Positions 9,140 through 16,650 of a DNA stretch of 64,000 nt are shown one piece after another; the stretch's first letter is position 1; each line of letters starts with the position of its first letter. A program made the translations under genes and the position numbers. The notes under the pieces are model-generated. The model had not been told where the DNA came from. It did no database searches and saw only the letters and a list, made by a program, of their open reading frames with translations. The stretch covers positions 1 through 64,000 of the forward strand of contig NZ_JANRHG010000014.1 in assembly GCF_024733845.1 (NCBI RefSeq), given 5' to 3'. The stretch is from Neomoorella sulfitireducens (GTDB lineage: Bacteria; Bacillota; DSM-521; Neomoorellales; Neomoorellaceae).

Positions 9140-10877
9140 TTAACTTTGCCCCCAGGGGCATCATCCTATTACCTTCCAGGATTTCCGCCTCCCGCAGCCA
9201 CACCCGCATGGCCTCAAACTGCCGGTTGCCCAGGGTATGCGATTGCCACCAGTTTCCCGGGTCGCGGAAATACTCCTCCAGCCATGCCTTCCTCATGCCA
9301 AAATGCTGGTACCTGTTCAAGCCCTTCACGCCGTTACCTCCTCTGCTGATGCTCAGGGAGCGGGCCGCCAGGCAGCCCTTTCCGGTAAAGGAAAGGCAGT
9401 TCCCGCAGTGGCTGCATTTTCCAGCGTCGATACGGACAGCATCGGCTATCTGCAGGGCACCGGCGGGGCACTCCACTTCGCACCCCCGGCAGTGGTTACA
9501 GCAGGCCGCTTTATTGGCCACGGCCCGCAGGCGGCTCAGGAAAAAGCGGTCCGCCCGGTGGATGCCCTCGATCCTAACGGCCACACCTTTACCGTTTCGC
9601 TCCAGCCGGAAAGGGTAGTCAATACCGTTCGCGGCCAGCCGGCCCCGGTCGGGCCCCTCCCGGATTACGGCCCCCAGGGCCTGGGCCCACTCCAGCCATT
9701 CTTCCCGCGGCTGGCGGAGGAAAAAGGTTATCCCCCTGTCCTCAATGTTTTCCAGCACCCCGGTGCCACCGTTTTCCAGGCCGCGGCCGCCGGCGCGCCC
9801 CTTCCAGCCGCCCTCAGCAACGAATTTTTCCATCTCTCTGGGGCTGATATTCTTTTGGCTGGCATAATCACTGATAATTTTTATAAATTTATCTACATCA
9901 TTTCGATAAGTTAAATATGATATTGAATCCCACCACCTAGAAGCCATAGGGCAGACGGCACAACCCACCCGGGCCAGGCCGTAACGGTAGGCTTTATTGA
10001 AAAAAATATTCCTCTTAAAAAGGTAAAGAAATACTTCCGCCGCGTTCCATTGGACGAGGGGGCTGGCGTTGATCTGGGTGTTATGCTTGCTCCCCTCCGA
10101 CACGATGTCATAGCGGGAACGGATCTGGCTTTCTTCCCACCTGACGCCGTCAAAGACCAGCACCCGCAGGGAACTCCTGCCAGCCAGCTCCCGCAGCAGC
10201 AAGAGGGTAGGGGCTGATTTATGGACGGTACAGCACCAGCGGTGGATGCGGCTGGGCGGGCCAAATTCCCGCCAGGTAGTCCGGGCGTCTTTAGCCGCGC
10301 GGGCCGTATAAAAAACAAGGTGGGGCCAGCGCTGCCGGGCCCGCGCCACAGATTCATAAGTGGCGCTTATCTCCATGGTGGTATCGCTAAATACTACCAC
10401 AAATTCATCGGGCGAGAGAGCCCTCTGCACCAGGTCCAGAAGGACCAGGGAATCCTTGCCACCACTAAAAGCGACAGTTATAGCATCTACCCGGTTCCGG
10501 TACTTCTCCAGGGTTGAGCGGATAAACACAATTGCCCGGTGTTCCATCCCCCGCAGCAGGGTACTATTCCTGGCCAGCATCTCTTGAATCGCTACCGGTT
10601 CCAGGTGTAAATCTTTTACGTAGAACTCTATTTGCGGGGGTTGGAAAAAACCGCCTCCTTTCGCCTCGCCCACCAGTTCACCCCGGTAAAAGTAACGCCG
10701 GCCCGGAGTGGCCCAGAGCAGGGGTTCTTCCTGGCGGGGATAGGACCAATAACGGTCGAATCCCAGCAGATCAAGTTCTTCAAAAAAAACAGGGCGCACT
10801 TCCCCCCGCAGGCCGTCCATACTGGGTTCGGTAAGTAAAATGCCGCCCGTTTCTTTATCCCATAAGATGTCATACAT
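9123..10877 (-). CDS. brxP: BrxP, PAPS-reductase-like protein with 2[4Fe-4S] domain
   Basis: Adenine-nucleotide alpha-hydrolase/PAPS reductase family protein, about 584 residues. The PP-loop SGGKDS lies near residue 140. RWCCTVHK (near 216) and GCAVCP (near 308) resemble the cysteines of DndC/CysH proteins. A ferredoxin-like domain follows near residues 459-502 with CxxCxxCxxxCP and a second cluster with four cysteines. The last 60 residues (HFGMRKAWLEEYF, TLGNRQFEAMRVWLREAEIL, MMPLG) resemble the start of a DUF4007 domain that stops abruptly. DndC relatives insert sulfur into the DNA backbone, so phosphorothioation is an inference. ATG 10877 is preferred to GTG 10886 (GGAG 8 bases upstream). 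Confidence 0.8.
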   Translation of the reverse strand: MYDILWDKETGGILLTEPSMDGLRGEVRPVFFEELDLLGFDRYWSYPRQEEPLLWATPGRRYFYRGELVGEAKGGGFFQPPQIEFYVKDLHLEPVAIQEMLARNSTLLRGMEHRAIVFIRSTLEKYRNRVDAITVAFSGGKDSLVLLDLVQRALSPDEFVVVFSDTTMEISATYESVARARQRWPHLVFYTARAAKDARTTWREFGPPSRIHRWCCTVHKSAPTLLLLRELAGRSSLRVLVFDGVRWEESQIRSRYDIVSEGSKHNTQINASPLVQWNAAEVFLYLFKRNIFFNKAYRYGLARVGCAVCPMASRWWDSISYLTYRNDVDKFIKIISDYASQKNISPREMEKFVAEGGWKGRAGGRGLENGGTGVLENIEDRGITFFLRQPREEWLEWAQALGAVIREGPDRGRLAANGIDYPFRLERNGKGVAVRIEGIHRADRFFLSRLRAVANKAACCNHCRGCEVECPAGALQIADAVRIDAGKCSHCGNCLSFTGKGCLAARSLSISRGGNGVKGLNRYQHFGMRKAWLEEYFRDPGNWWQSHTLGNRQFEAMRVWLREAEILEGNRMMPLGAKLNSGGD

Positions 10878-10940
10878 GGTTTCCACTCCAACCGGAGTCT
10901 CTTCTCTCCCAATTTTGCTATATTTAGTATCCTAACTGGT

Positions 10941-10971
10941 ATTATAGCACATTTTACAATACAGGTACCAA
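10941..10971 (-). promoter_or_regulatory. Promoter of the BREX operon
   Basis: Reading the minus strand, TGCTATAAT gives an extended -10 (TATAAT at 10941-10946). TTGGTA at 10966-10971 is a possible -35 with a long 19-base spacer. It lies about 65 bases before the brxP start and is the only promoter-like site upstream of the five-gene operon. Confidence 0.6.
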
Positions 10972-10974
10972 GTT

Positions 10975-11901
10975 TTAACCCTTCAGCCGCCGTACCGCCG
11001 CAGCGATGTCCTTTGCCGTCAGGCCGTATTTGGCCATCAGCTCGTCGGGTTTGCCGGACTCGCCGAAGGTGTCGCGGATGCCGACCATGGCCATGGGGAC
11101 GGGTTTTTCCGTGGCCAGGACCCCGGCCACGGCGCTGCCCAGGCCGCCGGTGACCGTATGTTCTTCGGCCGTCACCACCGCTCCCGTCCCCGCCGCTTTA
11201 AGTACCGCCTCCCGGTCCAGGGGCTTGATGGTGCTCATATTGACGATCATGACGTCTATTCCTTCCGCCGCTAGCTCTTCCGCTGCCTTCAAGGCTTCGT
11301 GGACCATGACGCCGCAGGCGATGACGGCCGCATCTTTTCCTTCCTTCAGGATATGGGCGCGGCCGATCTGGAATTGGTAATCTTCACCGTATATCACCGG
11401 TACGGCCGGCCGGCCGAGGCGCAGGTATACCGGCCCCTCATGCTCGGCGGCGGCAAAAACGGCCTGCCGGGCTTCCGTAGCGTCGGCCGGGACGATGACC
11501 GTCATATTGGGTATGATGCGCATGAGGGCGATGTCTTCGATGGCCTGGTGGGAAGCCCCGTCTTCGCCTACCGTGAGGCCGGCGTGGGTGGCGGCAATCT
11601 TAACATTTACCCTGGGGTAGGCTATGCCGTTGCGCACCTGGTCGAAGGCCCGGCCGGTGGCAAAGACGGCAAAGGTGCTGGCGAAGGGAATCTTGCCGCT
11701 CAAAGCCAGCCCTGCGGCCGTGCCCATAAGGCTTTGTTCGGCAATGCCCATGTTGAAGAAACGCGTGGGAAATTCTTTGGCGAAGTAGGCCGTCATGGTG
11801 GACTTGGACAGGTCGGCGTCTAAAACCACCACCTGTTCGTACTGCCGCCCCAGCTCCACCAGGGCCCTGCCGTAGGCTTCCCGCGTCGCAATCTTGGTCA
11901 T
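10975..11901 (-). CDS. Transketolase, C-terminal subunit
   Basis: The pyrimidine-binding and C-terminal half of a two-subunit transketolase (308 residues), cytoplasmic, pentose phosphate pathway. NMGIAEQ carries the catalytic glutamate that activates thiamine diphosphate, and VVLDADLSKST begins the Pyr domain. The open frame runs upstream to 12084, but that part is low-quality sequence inside a palindromic spacer. The ATG at 11899-11901 has a GGAGG six bases upstream, so it is the start. The N-terminal subunit lies upstream in the same direction, separated by a 255-base spacer. Confidence 0.92.
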   Translation of the reverse strand: MTKIATREAYGRALVELGRQYEQVVVLDADLSKSTMTAYFAKEFPTRFFNMGIAEQSLMGTAAGLALSGKIPFASTFAVFATGRAFDQVRNGIAYPRVNVKIAATHAGLTVGEDGASHQAIEDIALMRIIPNMTVIVPADATEARQAVFAAAEHEGPVYLRLGRPAVPVIYGEDYQFQIGRAHILKEGKDAAVIACGVMVHEALKAAEELAAEGIDVMIVNMSTIKPLDREAVLKAAGTGAVVTAEEHTVTGGLGSAVAGVLATEKPVPMAMVGIRDTFGESGKPDELMAKYGLTAKDIAAAVRRLKG

Positions 11902-11968
11902 ATATATCTTCCTCCGTAAAATGCTATAAAATAGCGTTCCCTGGTTGATTTGTACTTTGTTCTTTGGG

Positions 11969-12098
11969 GCTGGAGGATGCAGGCTCCGGGGGGTCTCGGC
12001 TGGCAAACTTAGCGCTCTACCTTGCCCGGCGGCGGGGTGGCTAAACGCTGAGTCTCTGAAGCCTCGAACCAAGTCGCCCTCCACCTGTATCCTCCAGC
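11969..12098. repeat. Inverted repeat in the transketolase spacer
   Basis: GCTGGAGGATGCAGG (11969-11983) and CCTGTATCCTCCAGC (12084-12098) are inverted with one mismatch and enclose about 100 GC-rich bases. The minus strand inside the right arm reads GGCGACTTGGTTCGAGG, a core also found in the prfB-secA spacer and, more loosely, in the nifS-thiI spacer. The 255-base spacer 11902-12156 shows no gene. It separates two halves of one enzyme, so it is probably an inserted palindromic element. Confidence 0.6.
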
Positions 12099-12156
12099 GC
12101 TTTGTTCAGCCTGCATTTTCATAGTTCGCCGGCAAGTATTAGCACTGGGGGCAGCG

Positions 12157-12972
12157 TTATGCCAGCTCGGCCAGGGCTTTTTCTACTTCGTCGGGCTTGG
12201 GGGCCTTGCCGTGCCATCCGGCCTCGTTTTCCATGAAGCTAACCCCTTTACCCTTGATGGTTTCGGCGATAATTACCGCCGGTTTGCCCTTCACTTCCCG
12301 CGCCCATTCAAAAGCGGCCAGGATCTGGCCGAAATCGTGACCGTCAATGGTCTTTGTTTCCCAGCCAAAGGCGCGGAACTTGTCGCCCACTGGTTCCGGG
12401 GACATCACGTCTTCAACGCGGCCGTCGATTTGCAGGTGATTGTGATCGACTATAGCCGTCAGGTTATCCAGGTGATAGTGGGCGGCGGCCATAGCCCCTT
12501 CCCAGACCATGCCTTCTTGCAGCTCGCCGTCGCCCAGGAGGACGTAGACGTGGTAATCCCGCCGGTCCAGGCGACCGGCCAGGGCCATGCCGTTGGCTAC
12601 GGCCAGTCCCTGTCCCAGGGAGCCGGTGGAAACCTCCACACCCGGCAGGGACTTGCGGTCCGGGTGGCCCTGCAGGGGGCTTCCCAGCCGGCGCAGGGTT
12701 AAGAGCATGTCTACCGGGAAAAACCCCCTTTCCGCCAGGGCAGCGTAAAGGACCGGGGCGGCATGGCCCTTGGAAAGGACAAACCGGTCCCGCTCCGGCC
12801 AGTCCGGCCGGGCCGGGTCCAGGCGCATGACTTTAAAATAGAGGGCCGTCACGATTTCTACCGCCGATAAAGATCCTCCCGGGTGGCCGGAACCGGCGGC
12901 GCCTACCATCCTGATAATGTGCTGTCGCAGCCGCCGCGCCGTTGATGTCAACTCCTGATAATCATTAAGCAA
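12157..12972 (-). CDS. Transketolase, N-terminal subunit
   Basis: The thiamine-diphosphate-binding half of a split transketolase (271 residues). GSGHPGGSLS near residue 27 and VLLGDGELQEGMVWE near 144 are the expected PP-domain and metal/diphosphate motifs. Split transketolases are common in Clostridia and Archaea. The start is TTG 12972 with GGAGGG 10 bases upstream. It precedes the C-terminal subunit on the same strand, and the two should form a heterotetramer. A strong hairpin just upstream (13007-13044) separates it from yitT. Confidence 0.92.
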   Translation of the reverse strand: MLNDYQELTSTARRLRQHIIRMVGAAGSGHPGGSLSAVEIVTALYFKVMRLDPARPDWPERDRFVLSKGHAAPVLYAALAERGFFPVDMLLTLRRLGSPLQGHPDRKSLPGVEVSTGSLGQGLAVANGMALAGRLDRRDYHVYVLLGDGELQEGMVWEGAMAAAHYHLDNLTAIVDHNHLQIDGRVEDVMSPEPVGDKFRAFGWETKTIDGHDFGQILAAFEWAREVKGKPAVIIAETIKGKGVSFMENEAGWHGKAPKPDEVEKALAELA

Positions 12973-13006
12973 AGGCTTTTATCCCTCCTGCGTAGATTGA
13001 GGACAG

Positions 13007-13044
13007 GGAATAACCGGCGGGAAGCGCCAACCGCCGGTTATTCC
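13007..13044 (-). terminator. Hairpin after the YitT-family gene
   Basis: GGAATAACCGGCGG and CCGCCGGTTATTCC form a perfect 14-base stem with a 10-base loop. There is no T-run, so it may be a processing or pausing structure rather than a full intrinsic terminator. Confidence 0.5.
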
Positions 13045-13054
13045 TGCGGCGCCG

Positions 13055-13897
13055 TTACCCGCGCCACTGGCGAAATCCTTCCCCCAGGACTTCATGGACA
13101 TTGCTGACTATGACAAAGGCCTGGGGGTCTATGGCCGCTACCAGGTTTTTCAAGCGGCTGACCTCGGAGCGCTGCACCACTACCAGCAAAACCTCCCGCT
13201 CCTTGCCCGTATAAAGGCCGCGGCCAGCAAGCCCGGTTACGCCGCGGTCCAGCTCCTCCATTACCTGCCGGGCTATGGTTTCGGCATGATCGGAAATAAT
13301 AATCGCCGCCCTGGCATAACCGCCGCCCTCCTGGATGGCATCAATGGCCCGGCTGGTTAAAATCAAAGCCAGGAGGGCATAAAGGGCCAGCTCGACATTA
13401 AAGGTGAGGCCCGCCAGGCTGATTACCAGGGCGTCTACCAGGAGCAGCCCCACCCCCGAACTTATATGCAGAAAATGCTTAAAGAGCAGGGCTGCCAGGT
13501 CGGTACCGCCGGTGCTCCCGCCGGAGCGAAAAACAATTCCTAGTCCCACACCGCCCATAAGGCCGCCGTAAATGGAGGCCAGCAGGGCATTGGCCGTGGG
13601 CGCATGCAGCCGCAGGGCAAGGGCGTCGGTAAAAACAGAAAGCATAATGGTACCGTAGAGGGTCTTGAGGCCGAAGTTCCAGCCCAGGACTTTTAGCCCT
13701 GCCAGGAAAAGGGGAATATTGAGACCCAGCATGGTCAGCCCCACGGGCCAGCCAATGACATAATGGAGAACTGTAGCCAGGCCGCTGACGCCGCCGGCGG
13801 CAATTTTATTGGGAACCAGGAAAAGCACCAGTCCCAGGGCGGTAATTAAAGCACCAATGGTAATGCCGAGATAGTCAAGCCATTCCTTGCGCCGCAA
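13055..13897 (-). CDS. YitT family membrane protein
   Basis: Integral membrane protein of 280 residues in the YitT (DUF161 plus DUF2179) family. About five hydrophobic segments span residues 8-200, including the conserved glycine-rich FRSGGSTGGTD near 128. A soluble C-terminal DUF2179 domain of roughly 80 residues follows (VLLVVVQRSEVSRLKNLV). The transported or sensed molecule is unknown for the family. TTG start at 13897 with GGGGGT upstream. The ferredoxin gene lies 95 bases upstream in the same direction. Confidence 0.85.
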   Translation of the reverse strand: MRRKEWLDYLGITIGALITALGLVLFLVPNKIAAGGVSGLATVLHYVIGWPVGLTMLGLNIPLFLAGLKVLGWNFGLKTLYGTIMLSVFTDALALRLHAPTANALLASIYGGLMGGVGLGIVFRSGGSTGGTDLAALLFKHFLHISSGVGLLLVDALVISLAGLTFNVELALYALLALILTSRAIDAIQEGGGYARAAIIISDHAETIARQVMEELDRGVTGLAGRGLYTGKEREVLLVVVQRSEVSRLKNLVAAIDPQAFVIVSNVHEVLGEGFRQWRG

Positions 13898-13992
13898 TGG
13901 AATTTACCCCCTGGAACGTTATTACTTTTCGCCAGGAAAAGCCATTTTCCTCCCCGGCAACAGCAAATTCGCCTCAACTTACCCCTCTTTGT

Positions 13993-14244
13993 TTAATCCT
14001 CCCAGGTTATAGCCCCGGCCGGGCAGACCTCCTGGCAGCAGCCGCAAAGATCACAGTCAGCTGTTATCCGGAAAAAAGCGGCCGGATCTTCCACGGAACC
14101 TTTCACAGCCCCGCCGGCATCCCTTTCCCGGGGACCACTGGTGCTATTATCACGGGGCAGTCCATCTTCCACAATGGCCTGCCGGGGACAAACGACCGTG
14201 CAGTCGCCGCAGGCAATGCAGGCATTGGTTATCCTGTAAGGCAT
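13993..14244 (-). CDS. 2[4Fe-4S] ferredoxin with a long insert
   Basis: Small ferredoxin (83 residues) with CIACGDCTVVCP and CDLCGCCQEVCP, each able to hold a [4Fe-4S] cluster. It serves as a cytoplasmic electron carrier. The two halves are separated by about 30 extra residues (DNSTSGPRERDAGGAVKGS region), more than in short clostridial ferredoxins. Start chosen at ATG 14244 (GGGGGT upstream). An in-frame ATG at 14271 also has a site (AAAGGTGA), and would add nine residues. No partner enzyme is adjacent. Confidence 0.85.
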   Translation of the reverse strand: MPYRITNACIACGDCTVVCPRQAIVEDGLPRDNSTSGPRERDAGGAVKGSVEDPAAFFRITADCDLCGCCQEVCPAGAITWED

Positions 14245-14352
14245 GGCAATACCCCCGCTTTTTACCTCCATTGTTCACCTTTATAAAAGACATTATTCAA
14301 TCACGGCTGTTCTTATATATGGCAATCGGGAGCTATGTATTACCCCACTTTA

Positions 14353-14388
14353 TTTAAAAAGCCCGGGCTGTTACAGCTCCGGGCTTAA
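14353..14388 (-). terminator. Terminator after the HTH regulator gene
   Basis: AAGCCCGG and CCGGGCTT (14359-14366 and 14379-14386) pair around a 12-base loop. On the minus strand the stem is followed by TTTTTAAA, an intrinsic terminator 4 bases past the regulator stop. Confidence 0.8.
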
Positions 14389-14391
14389 CTT

Positions 14392-15063
14392 TTAACCGGC
14401 CCGTTCCAGGGCTTCATGGAGAAAGTCTACCAGTAGTTTATGCTCGCCGCCGGTTAAATTTTCGATTTGCTCCTGGAGGTAGCTCAAATAACCGGCCAGC
14501 TGCCCGGCCAGTTTCCCCTGGGGCAGCATATTGGCGGCCAGGCCCCAGCCCGTACCCGTTGCCAGGAGCAGGCCGGCTTCCGGTCGCGGCGCTTTCGTAA
14601 GGGCGTTACGGACCAGCTGCAGGGCCTTTTCCCCCAGGGATTTCAAATACACCAGCAGGATAGTCAAGATATAAGCGCTGGTAATTACCGGATGGGCCTT
14701 GCCGGGCATCTCTTCCAATAATTCCCGCGCTACCCGACCGGCCTCCCGGGGTAAAATGTTGCTTAAGGTTTCCAGCAGCCTGGAACGGACCTGCTGCCAG
14801 TCGAGGGCAAAGGTAGGATGAATTTCGGCCAGGTCAGTAGGTACAAACATAATCATGGAACGACCCGGTGTTTTTTCATTGCTATTAACGACATACTGCC
14901 GTTCCAGGAAACCTTCCTTCTCCAGCTCCAGCAGGACGTCATAAGCCGTCCATTTGCTGACCTGCAGGTCTTCGGCAACGGTAATATAATGAACTGGCTC
15001 CCCGGTTTCCTGGTAGATGGCCTTTATCCTTTCCAGGAACTGGGACCTACGTCTGGTAAGCAT
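14392..15063 (-). CDS. Winged-helix transcriptional regulator
   Basis: Putative DNA-binding regulator (223 residues). The N-terminal 70 residues form a winged helix (ITVAEDLQVSKWTAYDVLLELEKEGFL, then a wing ending near RSMIMFVPT). The C-terminal 140 residues are mostly helical and hydrophobic without a recognised ligand domain. Start set at ATG 15063 (GGAGAGGG upstream) instead of the upstream ATG at 15099. It lies 42 bases after a radical SAM gene in the same direction, and the repeats upstream of that gene are candidate binding sites. Specific family not recognised. Confidence 0.65.
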   Translation of the reverse strand: MLTRRRSQFLERIKAIYQETGEPVHYITVAEDLQVSKWTAYDVLLELEKEGFLERQYVVNSNEKTPGRSMIMFVPTDLAEIHPTFALDWQQVRSRLLETLSNILPREAGRVARELLEEMPGKAHPVITSAYILTILLVYLKSLGEKALQLVRNALTKAPRPEAGLLLATGTGWGLAANMLPQGKLAGQLAGYLSYLQEQIENLTGGEHKLLVDFLHEALERAG

Positions 15064-15105
15064 AGGCGTCCCTCTCCCATCACTTGCTACCCCCAGCATA
15101 TCCTT

Positions 15106-16497
15106 TTATTTACCGGCTGTCAATTCTTTTTCTTCTTCCATCGGATGGCGCTCCCGCCATATTTTATCGGCTACTGCGGCCCAGCGGGCGGCATTGGCGT
15201 CCAGGAAGGCGCCTATGGGCCCGCTCAAGACCGTTTCCGCTCCCCGGTGGGTGGGCCTGGCCCCTGTGGTGGCAACGATTTCCCTCAAAGCTCCGGGAAC
15301 GTCAATTAAGGGGCAGGGGCGCAGTAAATTATCGCTGAAGGGCTGGCGCTGCTGGTAGGCCCGGAAGAGGGGCGACTGGAGCACCTCCATAAAACTCTTC
15401 TCTTTGATGTTATCCAGGGAGAAATGGATGAAGGCGCAGGGTTCTACGTCCCCGCTGGCTGTAATGTGGAAGTAGCGGCGGCCGCCGGCGATGCAGCCCA
15501 GTGTCAGTTCGCCGTCATTCCAGAAATCGGCCAGCTGCAGGCCTTTGTGATTGCGAATATAGGCCACGCGCTCCACCAGGTAGGCCCGCTGCTCGGGGGT
15601 GATCATTAACCCGGGATTGGGTTCCCGGCCGATGGGAATATAATGGAAACTCCAGCCGTAAACAACACCCTTCTCCAGCAGGAAGTCGATAAAGGCATCG
15701 CTGGTCACTTCTTCAACGTTTTCCCGGGTAATAGTCAGGGAAACGCCGAAAACCAGGCCCCGTTCCCTTAAGGCGTCCATGGCCTTCATAACCCGGTCAA
15801 AGACGCCTCTTCCCCTACGGGCGTCGGTGCGTTCCCGCCAGCCTTCCAGGCTGATGGCCGGCGTGATGTTGCCAACTTCCACCAGGCGATCGGCGACAGC
15901 CTCATCAATCAGGGTGCCGTTGGTGTAAAGCATGAAGGCCATATCCGGGTGCCTTGCTGCCAGTTCAAAGAGGTGGGGCCAGCGGAATGGTTCGCCGCCG
16001 GACATGGCCATCCAGTAGATGCCCACTTCTTTGCCTTCCCGGCAGAGGCGGTCCACCAGGTCCAGTTCCAGGCTGTCATGGTGGGCATATTCTCCGGCCC
16101 AGCAGCCGTGGCAGCGCAGGTTACAGTCGCTGGTAGGATCCAGGAGGATAAAGTTGGGAATATGGACCCCCGTCTCCTTTTCTACCTGCTGCTGGCGGGG
16201 GATACCCAGGAGCATAGCGTTGACGAACCAGTTGTAAATGAGGCGCTCCTTGACGTTGGGGTGCAGGTTGAAAAGGCGGTTCACATAGGCATGAATGCTG
16301 GGATTTTGCCGGTAAGCCTCCAGGACTTTGGCGATCTGCTGCTTATGTACCTCTTTCCGGGCCAGCATCCGGGCCACCTGCAACAGACGGGGGAAGTTCT
16401 CTTCTGGATTTTTTTCCATATAACCAAACGCTTCCCGTAAAACCTTCTCGGCCACATATCTCTTGGCCAGTTCCAGGTTGGCACGCACGGCAGCCAT
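15106..16497 (-). CDS. Radical SAM/SPASM domain enzyme
   Basis: Radical S-adenosylmethionine enzyme (463 residues). TSDCNLRCHGCWAG near residue 130 supplies the CxxxCxxC cluster motif, and MSGGEP near 177 is the SAM-binding motif. C-terminal cysteines (LGCIAGGRRYFHI, VEPCAFIHF, LRPCPLID) suggest SPASM-type auxiliary clusters. The first 110 residues are a helical extension not needed for the core. No small peptide substrate gene is visible next to it. It is followed by the HTH regulator gene, so the two probably share an operon. Substrate unknown. Confidence 0.8.
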   Translation of the reverse strand: MAAVRANLELAKRYVAEKVLREAFGYMEKNPEENFPRLLQVARMLARKEVHKQQIAKVLEAYRQNPSIHAYVNRLFNLHPNVKERLIYNWFVNAMLLGIPRQQQVEKETGVHIPNFILLDPTSDCNLRCHGCWAGEYAHHDSLELDLVDRLCREGKEVGIYWMAMSGGEPFRWPHLFELAARHPDMAFMLYTNGTLIDEAVADRLVEVGNITPAISLEGWRERTDARRGRGVFDRVMKAMDALRERGLVFGVSLTITRENVEEVTSDAFIDFLLEKGVVYGWSFHYIPIGREPNPGLMITPEQRAYLVERVAYIRNHKGLQLADFWNDGELTLGCIAGGRRYFHITASGDVEPCAFIHFSLDNIKEKSFMEVLQSPLFRAYQQRQPFSDNLLRPCPLIDVPGALREIVATTGARPTHRGAETVLSGPIGAFLDANAARWAAVADKIWRERHPMEEEKELTAGK

Positions 16498-16540
16498 TTT
16501 GCAACCTCTCTCCTTTCCTGATATGATTTCCTATAGCAGT

Positions 16541-16585
16541 ACCCAAAAACCTAATTATTATACCCAAAAGACCCAAATTACCCAA
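16541..16585 (-). promoter_or_regulatory. Promoter with four ACCCAA repeats
   Basis: On the minus strand TTGGGT (16580-16585), a 17-base spacer and TATAAT (16557-16562) form a sigma-A-type promoter for the radical SAM gene. The plus strand shows ACCCAA at 16541, 16562, 16571 and 16580. The last three are spaced by exactly 9 bases, cover the -35 and spacer, and look like an operator. Confidence 0.65.
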
Positions 16586-16621
16586 CTTCATCTTACACCA
16601 GGCCTGCCGTGGTGTCAAGGT

Positions 16622-16650
16622 AAAAGCCCGGCTGCCAAGGCCGGGCTTTT
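16622..16650 (-). terminator. Terminator overlapping the end of prfB
   Basis: AAAAGCCCGGC and GCCGGGCTTTT form an 11-base stem around a 7-base loop immediately after, and touching, the prfB stop codon. Confidence 0.75.

Noticed and set aside
11902-12084. N-terminal extension of the transketolase C-terminal subunit
   Set aside because: The extension lies in the palindromic spacer, is low complexity, and the ATG at 11901 has a proper ribosome site.
16541-16585. CRISPR-like short repeats
   Set aside because: Six-base units at 9-base pitch are too short for CRISPR repeats and spacers; they fit an operator.
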